Shown here piece after piece: positions 1-10,655 of a stretch of DNA of 64,000 nucleotides. A program made the translations under genes and the position numbers. Position 1 is the first letter of the stretch. The number at the start of each line of letters is the position of its first letter. The notes under the pieces are model-generated. The model did no database searches. It saw nothing but the letters and a program-made list of their open reading frames with translations, and had not been told where the DNA came from. The stretch is from Lineus longissimus (taxonomy: Eukaryota; Nemertea; Pilidiophora; Heteronemertea; Lineidae): positions 3,357,501 to 3,421,500 of the forward strand of contig NC_088310.1 in assembly GCF_910592395.1 (NCBI RefSeq), in the 5' to 3' direction.

Positions 1-2983
1 GATGAGAAAATTTATTTTCAATCATGGCCATGTCCTCGTGTCTGGACTTCTTTCCTTGACCTGGTTTTTAAAGGAATTGAACTGGGGGTTGTGTTGTCTC
101 GACAAATCCGCAAGGTTGAGGCTAAAATGAATGACATGTATTACTGAGAAGTGTGCCAATTATATCATGAGTGAATTATTTCACCATTTATTTTTCTTTA
201 GCTTGTTGACCTTCCAATCTTTACTAACATTGTTCAATAACTTGAAAATTACTCTTCTTGTTCTCTTCCTCCGTATGTTCTACTTGTTTTGTTCTGTTGT
301 GTACAGTACTTTCACTGCCCAGGTTGATGAACCTTTGATAGGTTGCTGTTTGTGCCACAGTTGTAAGTCTGTGTGTAAAAACGGTGGGTCCACAGTAAAA
401 GGTACACCTTAACTCGTAACTTAGAAGGACCGAAACTGACAATTTCTCCTCTAACGTGTCAACTGGAAATGGTGTTGTTTGCAAATGGCCAGCTGCCACT
501 ATGCATATGCAATGCCGTTGATTTATTTCCTGGAGAGGCGAGTTAAAACTAATTAGTACTAAATGATTCCAAGTTAATTACACCAACTGGAGTGGAGAAA
601 ATGTCAGTCCCTGGGTTAACTGAAATGAAGTAGTATCTTCAAAAGCTTTTTGCCGAGACAATTGTTAGCCGAACCATCTCCTAGGCAAAGCGAGGCATCA
701 CCGACCGTGTGGAGAATTGTTGAACTACTCTTGTTGTACGTCAGACCAATCAGCACCAAAGACAGTTATTTCATGGAAAGTCTTCGAATGGATCAGTCAG
801 TTCTTATATGGATGTGAACATTAAGAATAAGATATTTTTATAGATCAAATTTGCGACTACAGTGTATAGTGACCACACAAAACCAATGATTTTCAATGTC
901 TACCACTAACCTTAACCAATCAAACATGGCCAGTCACTGACTACTGATTGGCCATAATCTCGCAGTGTAACTCGAGCAACTTAATCACATGACCTGTCAA
1001 TACACATTGGAAATCAAAAGCCCACACCAGTGATAGCAATAATAGACTTGCTCGAGAATTCATTTTGCCCGAAGCTGAGCATATCATTGTGATCAATAAA
1101 AAGTGAAGACGTTTAAAAAAGTGGCAATCTTTGTTGGTGTGCGAGAAAAATCTGGAATATCTGTTGCGGATGTCATATTTCCTTTCGAAGTAACGCCAGG
1201 ACTTACATACATACTGTCGTGGTTTGCATCTGATAACAACGAATCTACATGTAGTTGATCTTCCATTCGTGTAAGAATTGCTTAAAAGACATATTCTGTC
1301 ATTGTTTCTATGGATTGTACATTTCTGTTATGTTTAAACAAATGCTTGGACTTAACTTTCAGCATACTGCCTGGGTTTGCATCCCATACATAAGTGATTA
1401 TGACTTCTGACTTGCAAGAGAAATATTTTCACCAGTGGTGCAGCCAATAAAAAGGAGAATTTGGAGTGCTATCTGAGGACGTAATTTCTTGTTATCTTTT
1501 CTTTCTGAAAAAGTGAAAGGACTTGCACACAAATATCATTGAGGATGTCACTGATGTTTATTATGTTGCTGTCCGATAAAAATACGCCTACTTTGCTTCT
1601 GATCTGACGTTTAATCATATCTGGCTTTCCATGTTTTAATTACAAGTGATTCTTATGTGAAATGTGTGTGGAATAAAAATTCTCGTCACATGTTTTGGCT
1701 AGACATGACTTGACAAAATTGTTCTTAAGTCTGACATTCAATGGCTAAGAAAGCCTTTGGCTGTTCAAATTTGGTATTGGTTGTTTCTAAATTTTACATG
1801 TACATTGGTATTAGAAGCGGCACTAAGTACAAGAAGCTGGTAACATTAGGCTTGGAATGCTATATCGATTCTTACTGGGGTTCATCTGAATTTAGCCTTA
1901 CATGTACCATACCGCTACTATTCGTAGTCTTCCCGAGGCAACTCGTGCCCTGAAAACACACCACCAACGCTGGAGTGAGACTCCTTGACAAGAAAGTGCC
2001 TGCTGGACCTTGACGGACATATTCTATAAGTATCAGATTTGGTTCATAAAAGATCATAGTCTCGCTTTGAGCATCATCATCATCAATAATCTCTGCCTGT
2101 GAGCACTGTCAGCTGGTAGAGTTTCCCTGAGGATTTGACCAGGGAAGCTGAGTGATAAAGTAGGGTACTGACCACAAGAGCACTCTAGCAGCTGTGACGA
2201 AAGGTCGCCAAACAACATTATTTCATTTTTTATTTATTTGATTTGTATTTTTGGTTTATGGTGCGTCATTTCATTTGCAGTGAAAGAATTACTATCTTTG
2301 ATGAAAAGCTGATGAAGCTTTCGTTTCATATTGAATCGTTTGAAATTCTACTCTCATTTCGAGGATTTTTTTACGGACATGACAACAGGTTTAAACTTGT
2401 TAAAGGAGCACTTAGTTGAAATGCAACAATCTGTAGATTTAATTCGATTTGCTGTGAAAGCGATTGGCATGCTTCTTCAATTGGAAACTTTAAGTTATTT
2501 CGTCGAGTAAGTGTAAATAGATTGTCATTTTCATTAGACACGTGAGACTCTCAAGTCCGTGATGAATTCAAATTTGTTTTGAAATCTGACTGCTGCTTTA
2601 CTAAACTCTTATTGACGATTATTTTTCTCTGTCTCTATGCTAAAGACACAATATATCGTTATTTGAGAACACACCCTGACCGCTGCATAACACTTTCCTT
2701 CTTCCAGACATTGGGCGATATGAAGGAAGACTAGCAAATGCTTTTACTTGAACTTTGTACAGAAAGGCCTAGAGTAAAGGTATATGATAAAAGCATTTGC
2801 TAGTCTTTATTCATATCACCAATTGACCTGTTCCTATCCATCCTCAGTTTCTTGGGCATTTGGCGGTCGTCATCTTAGAAAGCCCTTGACTTTTCGCCAT
2901 CGTGTTGGTGTCATGAACAATCGCCTCACAATAGCCAAGGAGAAGACAAGGACCCTCATTGATACCCCCGACAGAAATCGACT
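1..2983. other. Non-coding stretch, nothing recognised
   Basis: I see no gene, tRNA or clear mobile element here. The open frames are below 100 codons, overlap on both strands and show no recognisable domain. Two CCAAT-type motifs in opposite orientation lie near 905-955, and a short CAT run at about 2069-2085 is the only simple repeat. The segment could be intergenic or intronic. Confidence 0.5.
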
Positions 2984-3400
2984 TGGACGTTGCCGTAATT
3001 TGCACCTCTTTGGACACCTGCATGGCCTTCGATTGCTGTCGTAGAAACCCACTGAGAAGAAAATTCCATAGGTCATAGGGTTGATCTGTGGTGTTTTCAG
3101 TCTCTGAAATTAACAACATAATCCTGACAGAAAGTTACTCTGACATTGCTGTAATTTGCACCCTCTCTGAATGCCTGATCATCAGCGAGTGAGCCACATT
3201 GGGTGAGCCTGCATATGCTCTCCTGCAAAACCATTGAGGGGGAAATTTTAAAGGTCAGAGGTTCATCTGCGGTGTTTTATAGTTAATATCAGCCTGCTAT
3301 CAGGAATATCTGATAGAAAGTGCAGATATTAAGAAATTAACCATTCAGGGAAGTGCCTCCGATATTGGTGTAGCTTGCACCCTCTCGGGACATCTGGTAA
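2984..3400 (+). repeat. Diverged tandem duplication, about three units
   Basis: Three related blocks begin with a TGCYGTAATTTGCACC-like motif at 2991 and 3148, and a looser TGGTGTAGCTTGCACC match at 3366, giving spacings of 157 and 218 bp. A second shared block around GGTCATAGGGTTGATCTG lies at about 3070 and recurs as GGTCAGAGGTTCATCTG near 3254. The units differ by many substitutions and indels, so the duplication is old. No coding frame is preserved across the units. Confidence 0.6.
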
Positions 3401-3429
3401 TCAATGTTTCAACAATACAGGAGGGAGGG

Positions 3430-6225
3430 GGTGAGTTCGAGTGCCCTTCGTGGTAACCCATGGAAAGGTACATTTCAAAGGTCTAGAAGCCTTGATGTTC
3501 ATTGTTGGAAAGGAATTTGCCACTTTGGCCTTCACGAATATATCTCACATTTTCTCTCCTGATTCTTGGTATGCCTCCATGTATATAGTACAACGATGTT
3601 CTGAACTTTTGAGTTTAAGATAAGGATAAAATTATGAATCTGTTCAATTTCTTAAAAGACCCAGAAACGTTTCGATTTAACAAGAAAATAATCCTTAAAA
3701 AACCTTATCCTTTAGGCATTAAGAAGCAGTATCAAAGTCATTAAGCCTGGATCATGTTGATATCCCATTTCATTCGGGAAATTAGGAAAACATTAATTTC
3801 CTCCAGATAATGAAACAGCGAATCTTCTATTAAATACCTTATCACAAAAAAGAAACAAACATGGGTGATTACCCTTTGAAAGGAGCCATTGTGTCAATAA
3901 ACACAAAATCATTATTTTTCAGATGTTTTTTTTTTATTGTGAGGCACCAGCCAACTCATGTCATTTGAATGGTTTGAAAAGTGAGATTCCTTGTTCCATG
4001 AATAAATAAACCATTTATAATTACTGGTTTATTTATTCATGCTTGTGCCTATTACAGTTTCTATCACATTCGACATCCCGTAACAATTTCGTGCATATTG
4101 TGTGCAATGTACACGCAACCTATGCACGATGATTGTATTGCGTTTGCCTCCCTCCCCTCCACCCTCCCTGAGTCCTCACATAAAACATTGATGGGACTGC
4201 CTAGCCCAAGAGGAACTCTATCTACCAATGTTTTAACTGAAAAGGCAGTCCTTACAAACCCTTTACGCCTTCCTAACGTGGTTGACATCGTGAAACACGT
4301 TCGTGTTTGTGGACGATCCCTTAAAATGTCAGAGTTGGGAGCCAATCAAACACAGGGTGTAATGTACTTCTAGAAGATTTGGAGAGTTAAGCCAATTTAG
4401 AGGTGAAAAGTGTAGCCTCGCGAGCAGACGAGTCACTTGTCGGAGGCAGAAGCTCCAGATGTCAGTCACAGGCAAAAAGGTTAGTTTTTGACTACCGTCG
4501 ACTCTTGCATGAGCTAACGTTAAGAAAACCCAGCATTCCAATGATCAAAAGGCGTACTTTACGAAAAGTTGCTTCTAAGAGCATAGAGATTGCCTCTATC
4601 TATAAACCCATGCGTTCCCCTGTTTGATCTTGAATTGGAAAGAATTCACATCTTGCATGCTTTGGCGAATATCGACGCGAATAGTTTCATGTTGTGAGAT
4701 GAGAAATTTGTTACTAATAATTACAAATGATGTTAAAGGACTAAGCGGATTAATACTTCAGAATGTTTGTTCTCTCCTGTTCCATATGTAAATTTTTCTG
4801 GAAGGTTGTTTTTTTCGAAGTTTCTACTTAGGTAGTAGAAAAGCGTTTTTTTTCTCACCGGGAACAAACAGGCTAATGGCTTTCAGTGAAAAATATGCTA
4901 ACACCTATGTCTATGACATGCTATTATGGAGTGACATTTTGGTTGGATCCATTCTGAATCATAACTCGGCTTACATTCAGAAGGCCCTTGTTTCTTTGGA
5001 ATGGGAGAGCATTTTTCGGCTTAAAAACATCATCAAAGCTGAGAAGATGGTTTATTTACTTAGTCTGACAATATACCCACCTTTGATACCAGTCAATGTT
5101 TTTAAATATCCTCTATCTGCAATATCTATGGACCTTTCGTATCATAATGATAAAGTTTTGGTCATATTTGGTCTCATTTGTTGAGCGCCGGTCACCTTTG
5201 TCGAAGTGTTTCCAGCCAGGCTGCACCAGGGATGAGCTTCCTTTTGCCTGATGAGTAAAGAACTGACAGACACAGGCTGCCGAGGTGAGATGAGGCATTA
5301 ATATCAAATATCTAGCTAAACGAAGATGACAGGCACACTGGCTCTTTGTAGGGGCATCGATCTTTAACCCTTTTACTGATTGGCCTGGTTGGCCTGCACT
5401 AGCCTGCGTATTGAAGTAGTGGATGGCAGTGATGAATAGTGCCTATACAGTTACACGAACGGCAATTGATATTCAAAAGTGTCGTCATCTGTACTATTTG
5501 GATCAAACTGATGTTGAATTACAGTTATCTACTGACATATTTGATATAATTTAACGGACGAATGTTTTCACATCGATATTCTACCTGCATCTTGACAGTA
5601 CTTTATATTCCATCATGACTTGGATTACGACGTCATGATTTCTGGGAATCCGCACTTTGAAATATCATTGTGCTGGTATCCACACTTTATCAATGTACGA
5701 ACGTTTATCAGTTCAGTTAAATCGAAGTTGTCATCCACTCTCAAAGTTTGAGTCGGATGAGGAGTCGTAAATGATGCACGACCTCTGTGATATCAGATAT
5801 CAGATATATCAGATATCAAACTCAAACAGGATAACAGGCAGCCTTTGAGGCATTGATATGAAATGTAATGGACTTTGTGACCAAAGTGCTCTTTGATGTT
5901 GACTGGAAGTATTGTGTATTGGCGACTAGCGATACACTTCAAGCTGATTTCTTGACCAGTTGTTACAGAGAATGTCGTGTAAAACTTCCATAATGGTACA
6001 AGCAGTCGAACAATAGACATAGTGGTTATCATTGGAGGAACTATAACAAAGGTATGTTGTCAGACTTGCAATAACATAAATGGTGATTATTTTTTGGTGC
6101 TGAAAGTGAAAGTGACAGGGAGGGATTGCAACCGTTGAAATGCGTTTTCATTATCAAATTATCAAACTTAAAGAAAATGATAGACGGCCTTATGAAACTT
6201 GATTGTGCTATGGGAAGAAGTGATT
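3430..6225. other. Non-coding stretch with short hairpins only
   Basis: No gene is supported. Apart from the hairpin annotated separately, it holds a short palindromic GATATC-rich run at about 5788-5818 and some poly-T. The frame pair at 4064-4373, open on both strands, has no recognisable protein pattern and I treat it as chance. Confidence 0.45.
3997..4041. other. Perfect 17-bp hairpin
   Basis: CATGAATAAATAAACCA at 3997-4013 is followed by an 11-base loop and its exact reverse complement at 4025-4041. Pairing stops abruptly on both sides. At 45 bases it is too short for an animal pre-miRNA. It may be a remnant of a foldback element or a cruciform-prone site. Confidence 0.8.
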
Positions 6226-6945
6226 GTTTGTTTTGGGTAGTTGTAAAACAAGAAACACAGAAACGAAACAGAAACACAGAAACGAAACGCAGAAACCAGT
6301 CTTGTGGCGAATTCTGGTCTGCAGACTCCATCTTGTTGCCATGGTTGTGGCCGCGAACGCGGGTGTAACTCAAACTGGTATTCAGTCGGAATGGAAGGAG
6401 GAATGCTCATTTCCCAATACCCCTTTTAGCCTCATCAACGTGTGCGCAGATTGGCAGCATCCGGCCTTGATCGTGCCAATACACTACATGTATGTACTAC
6501 ACGGCGTAAATAGAAAATAGTCCTTCGAATAGCGAGTCCTGTTCTTTTGTACATTCCATGGCCTGTGCACGACACTAGGCTGAACTTCCCTCCTGCAACC
6601 TCATTTACATAAACAGATATTTAAAGGGACTATTTAAAGGCAGCAGCTGGGCAGGCAAGATTGAGTTACTCTAAGTCCAAGTCTAGTGCCCGCCCCCCCC
6701 CCACTTTACTCTATTCTAGTCGCCAAAATTGGTCTCTCACGTCTCACATAACGTCGAAATGATTCACCCATGTACTGGTACCGTACCTTGCATTTAGTGC
6801 TGCATCAGACGGGATTTGTAGGATGATCGCTTGATTCCAACTTTTATGAAAACCCGTTTGATTTTCGTTTCTGCGTTTCGTTTCTGCGTTTCTGTGTTTC
6901 TGTTTCGTTTCTGTGTTTCTTGTTTTACAACTACCCGTTTGTTTT
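6226..6945. mobile_element. Non-autonomous TIR transposon with 9-bp target duplication (Mutator-like candidate)
   Basis: The element spans 6235-6936 (702 bp). It begins GGGTAGTTGTAAAACAAG and ends with the reverse complement CTTGTTTTACAACTACCC. The left arm (6235-6296) and right arm (6867-6936) match base for base over the outer ~50 bp, then differ by an 8-bp unit gained or lost within the internal AGAAACG-type repeats. The element is flanked exactly by GTTTGTTTT at 6226-6234 and again at 6937-6945, a perfect 9-bp direct repeat. A 9-bp duplication with long TIRs is typical of Mutator-like elements; Merlin-type elements (8-9 bp) are an alternative. The interior has no transposase-like frame, so it would have moved using an enzyme made elsewhere. 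Near-identical arms suggest fairly recent insertion. Confidence 0.8.
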
Positions 6946-6988
6946 ACCCATCTTGACCCTCAATGTATTGACATTGTTCAACCTACAG

Positions 6989-7266
6989 ACAACGCGGTAG
7001 TGCGTCAGGCTACGGAAGCAATACCGCTGGAAGGTCAGTATGGTTTTATATTCGTTGCCTCGCGAAACACTGCAAAGGTAGAGTTAAATGTACGTCAAGG
7101 CCAAGGCGGCAGCTGGGGTTTGGCCGAAATGACCGCTCCCAAGGACGATCCTTTTAAAATGTCCGTGTTCGATATTAATCATTATCTAGCGCCAGGGAAT
7201 GTCTTGTCAATTAAGGAAATGTCGCATGTACCCTGGGAGGTTGGGGTGAAATGGTCGAGGTTCTAA
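6989..7266 (+). CDS. Possible terminal exon, protein of unknown function
   Basis: After a pyrimidine-containing tract ending in CTACAG (acceptor-like, cut after 6988) a frame of about 92 codons runs to TAA at 7264-7266. The residues look like real protein: mixed hydrophobic and polar, with stretches such as EGQYGFIFVASRN and SVFDINHYLAPGNVLSIKE. The latter resembles the 'FDI..YL.PGN.L.I' edge of carbohydrate-binding beta-sandwich domains, for example the sugar-binding domain of family 2 glycosidases, but this is only a pattern resemblance. The cut would make a phase-1 exon. It also looks more GC-rich than its surroundings. The frame is open upstream to an ATG at 6913, but that ATG lies inside the transposon arm and is probably not a true start. 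I see no upstream exons or clear poly-A signal. It could be a live exon, a gene fragment or a decayed insertion. Confidence 0.4.
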
Positions 7267-7600
7267 TGGATGTGATTCCAATCAATCGCAGAGAGCACAA
7301 AGTCATTGTTGGATAATCAATATTGAACTTCGTCTTGGAGACAACCATTCATTAAGGGGATAGCAAGATTCTGACCTGGTGAAATCACTCCGTTGAGGTT
7401 CTTAGGAATGTGCACCATGCAATCAATCGCATAGAGCGTTGTTGCATCAACGTGATAAAGCTAGATAACTGTACATAAGAAAAGTTAATATTGGACCTTG
7501 ACTTTGGAGATCCCATCCATTAAGTGGGGAGTGACATGAATCCTGAGGGCATAGTGGCTCTGTTGTGGTTTTAATGGATGTGAATCCTGGGGATTGCAGG
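7263..7600 (+). repeat. Diverged tandem duplication, two to three units
   Basis: AATCAATCGCAGAGAGC at 7280 and AATCAATCGCATAGAGC at 7421 are 141 bp apart. TAATGGATGTGATTCC at 7264 recurs as TAATGGATGTGAATCC near 7570. The CTTGGAG...CATTAAG block at 7333 recurs near 7502 (about 168 bp). The first unit overlaps the stop codon of the exon-like frame, so the array occupies what would be that exon's 3' flank. Confidence 0.6.
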
Positions 7601-7609
7601 GTTTTGCGA

Positions 7610-9130
7610 TATTTTGTCGATATCGTTTATTCTGCTTAGAAGTAGTTAAGAAATAGTTGGGGGACCTTGGCTCGGCTAGTTTAGACTGGACAGAGCTTGA
7701 CAGACTTGCTGTCGACGACTCGGGATAGGCAGGCATGTATAATTTCAATATTCTCTGTTGCCACTGAGGTATTTTGAAATCTGCTTATTTTAAAGTCCTC
7801 CACTTAGTCCTTAGGTTCCTGTCATATTACCATTTACATTTTCCAATGATTTTCTTCAGTCAGATATCTCACTTGTGTCTCCATATGTTTGTGTTGTCCG
7901 TACCCTTAATAACCAAACTGATCTTGGATAAAGTTGAGACTAAAACTACAAACATTGTGTAGACCACGCAGGCTCTCAGTATGGCAGTCATTCATGTATC
8001 GCATACATTCTCTATTGCTCCTCTGATCGTCCTTTTGGTAATGTCCTCCCCCAACAACACATGGAGATAATGTTACCCTGTTCGGTATAATTCCTTGGGG
8101 GCCTGCATCATCTTCACTAGATCTGGTGACATTTTCTTCGCGCCCTTTCCATACTTGCGTATATGTATGCATAATTAAGACTTTTCCCTTGTGACCTTTC
8201 ATATATTTGATATTTCATTGCAAAGACATCCCCTGGGTCCCCGTTTGTATCTTGTACTGATACCACAATATGGTTTTCATCAAATGATATCTTTGTGCTG
8301 TCTTCCTCATCCTCGAGCTATGGGTCCAAGTTGTTGTCTCTATTAAGGTACCTTTGATCATTTAGAAGAGATAGCAAGTAAGATTATTCAATTAGTTTTG
8401 TGAATAGGCTAGAAGTACATGTACAGGGTGTTACAATAAGGTCTTTGTAGATTTAAAGTTGAGTAACGCAGAAGGCGCAAATGCAGTTCTGGTAGCAATA
8501 ATGGTAGCATGCTGGTAAGGTATTTGATATTGCAAATATTCAGTTATGCAAATTAGCCTGGTGATACAAATTAACCTCTGGCATGGGTTGGTTGGAAGCG
8601 GAAGTTTCATCAAAAGTCACCAACCCATTGGCAATTATCACGTTAACGCTCTGGTCTAGCGTTGTCTAGCGAAATCGGGCATTGTTGATACTCAATAGAG
8701 TAAGCTTACAATCATTTTGGTCTTTGCCTTTGGTGAGACAACCACTACTTCATGCCTTCTATCAATTCCATAACTACAAGAGAAGCACATACGGACTAAA
8801 GTATGAATTGTCCGCGATAAACCTGGTGTCTTAGGAGTCATCATGGCCTGTATATCACTGTGTATCCTAACAGATCTTCCCTAGATCATTCAAGAACAAG
8901 CAAAGCTTCCACGAATATTGCCCATTATTCCATCTCAATGCATAACTGGTTACTGGAGATGGCCACTGTTAATACTTTGGCGAAACGAAACGGACAAAAC
9001 TGATGCGACGCTATTTGAATGAGACATTGATAATCATGGCAAAGTGATCTGGTAGCTCGCCATAATTGCAGCGTTATCGCCTCTCGGTGTTCTTGCCGCT
9101 GTCTTATGTTTATTACTCTATGACACTAAC
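7610..9130. other. Non-coding stretch, nothing recognised
   Basis: No gene, RNA or mobile element is apparent. The open frames are short and occur on both strands. Confidence 0.45.
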
Positions 9131-9186
9131 AATGATAATGATAATGATAATGATGATGATAATAATGTTAATGATAATAATGATAT
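9131..9186. repeat. Imperfect (AATGAT)n microsatellite
   Basis: A run of AATGAT and GATGAT units with TA interruptions. It lies directly beyond the poly-A tract that follows the tRNA-like sequence on its 3' side, so it may represent the simple-repeat tail of that retroposed element. Confidence 0.85.
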
Positions 9187-9245
9187 ATGTACATGTACAT
9201 GAATGAATAAATGACAAGACAATGAGGAGAAAAAAAAAAATGTAG

Positions 9246-9318
9246 TGAATCCAAGGAGAGTCGAACCCGCCACCACCAGATCGAAAGTCCAGCATTCTAA
9301 CCGTTGAACCACGGAGGT
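9246..9318 (-). pseudogene. tRNA-Glu(UUC)-like sequence, probably a SINE head or tRNA pseudogene
   Basis: On the minus strand 73 bases can be read as a tRNA. Box A TGGTTCAACGG fits the internal promoter exactly, and box B GGTTCGACTCT fits except at the end. The D stem pairs 4/4 (one G-U). The anticodon stem pairs 5/5 with wobbles around loop CTTTCGA, giving anticodon TTC (glutamate). The T stem pairs 4/5, but the acceptor pairs only 4/7, so it is unlikely to be a working tRNA. Eleven T residues follow 3' of it on the minus strand, a strong Pol III stop, and then the AATGAT repeat. A head with box A, box B, T-run and simple repeat is what a short tRNA-derived SINE would leave. Confidence 0.7.
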
Positions 9319-9319
9319 T

Positions 9320-10408
9320 TTCATGTTGGAGTGGAGATTTTATTTGCCTATAATAGCCACGCTATGGCGATATGAACCTTGTGTGAAATAGAGCGAATTT
9401 TTATTTCACACACGCTTCAGAACTCTTTGAGAATTTTTTGTGTGGTAGCCACTTCGATGGAAAAATAAAACGTTGCCTTGGCTGGTCCCCACTCTTTTTT
9501 TGTGGGAATCCAGTTTAAAACAGCCAAGCAGGGGTTAAATCTATTAGGCATTATCGTTTCTATCATCAGTAACATGCTTCATCACTCTAAGGGTTGTAGC
9601 GAGGCTCACAGGGACAGCATTCCTTGCTTCTATGGTATTGCAAGCAATCCTATTAGTCTAATCTCTATAATCATAATGTCATCAATCTGTTGGATACTTG
9701 GTGTGTCATTGTCCAGATTTCTTGATGATGGATTCTATTTCTCTTGGGCTTCGATTGCATACCTTTAGGTCAATCGGTAATCTGCGATGGGTTAAGGCAG
9801 TGGCGCTTTGGAACAACCGATCAGTTAATGTACCTTTAAGTGCATTCTCCAGGCAACTTGAAGGATATTCTCTCTAGCCACATGTGTTTTCGTTGCACCA
9901 TTTTAAGAGTTGCTTTCTGTTTAAAAAAAAATGATATGAGTACATGGGGTGCATACTCAAAACATACATAACATGAAAAGACACCATTTTGCACGTCAAA
10001 TTCTAGTCTCTGGCCGACATGGCACTTCGTCTCCGCAATGGTGGAAGTTGTGAACAATCTCCCAATGAGATAGCTAGCATTTGCTTCTTGGAATAAAAGA
10101 ACGCTTGTAAACGGTGCTAGTCTATCTCTAGGCGACGGTTACCAATGGCGAGACATGGTCATGGAGATTGTGAAATGTTGCAACGTCTGTCAAGACGTTT
10201 TCCACACGTGGTGCACTTTGTTGACGAAGTCAGCAAGGTCAAGGACACGGATTAACATCCAGACTAGATCCCTAAGTGAAGTCACTGCTTGCCCTCTCAG
10301 GTTGGCTACAGCAGATGTCTATTTTCCTAAGTGAATGAATGAATTGCACCCTCTGCAAATATTGACCAATGCAACTCCGAGATCAATGAGAAAATGAAAT
10401 CGGGAGGT
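9320..10408. other. Non-coding stretch, nothing recognised
   Basis: A 96-codon frame at 9478-9768 has hydrophobic runs but no recognisable domain and no splice context that I can support. Otherwise nothing is seen. Confidence 0.45.
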
Positions 10409-10655
10409 TTCATTTCCGTAGTGAGGAAACCAAATAATATGTTTGTCAATATGCCTCCATCTGAAGGTCGCGATTGCAAACCGAAGGTCTTTCTTATAGG
10501 TAACCAAGATGAGTTGGGATTCGTTCCGAGTCGTTCTGTGAGACAGGAAAATGTTGCGGGTATTCTATTCTTGGGCAAAGTCATTTCAGTTGTGGGGATA
10601 ACCATGTCACCATCAGAAGGTCACCAATGTAAACAAAAGGTTTGGCGATAAAATG
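10409..10655 (+). repeat. Tandem duplication, two units about 153-171 bp apart
   Basis: ATGCCTCCATCTGAAGGTCG at 10451 recurs as ATGTCACCATCAGAAGGTCA at 10604 (153 bp). TCATTTCCGTAGTGAGG at about 10410 recurs as TCATTTCAGTTGTGGGG at about 10581. An 85-codon frame runs through both units in the plus strand, but conservation between units is no better at codon positions than elsewhere, so I do not call it coding. Confidence 0.65.

Noticed and set aside
3997-4041. microRNA precursor
   Set aside because: Total length of 45 bases with a 17-bp AT-rich stem is below the size of animal pre-miRNAs.
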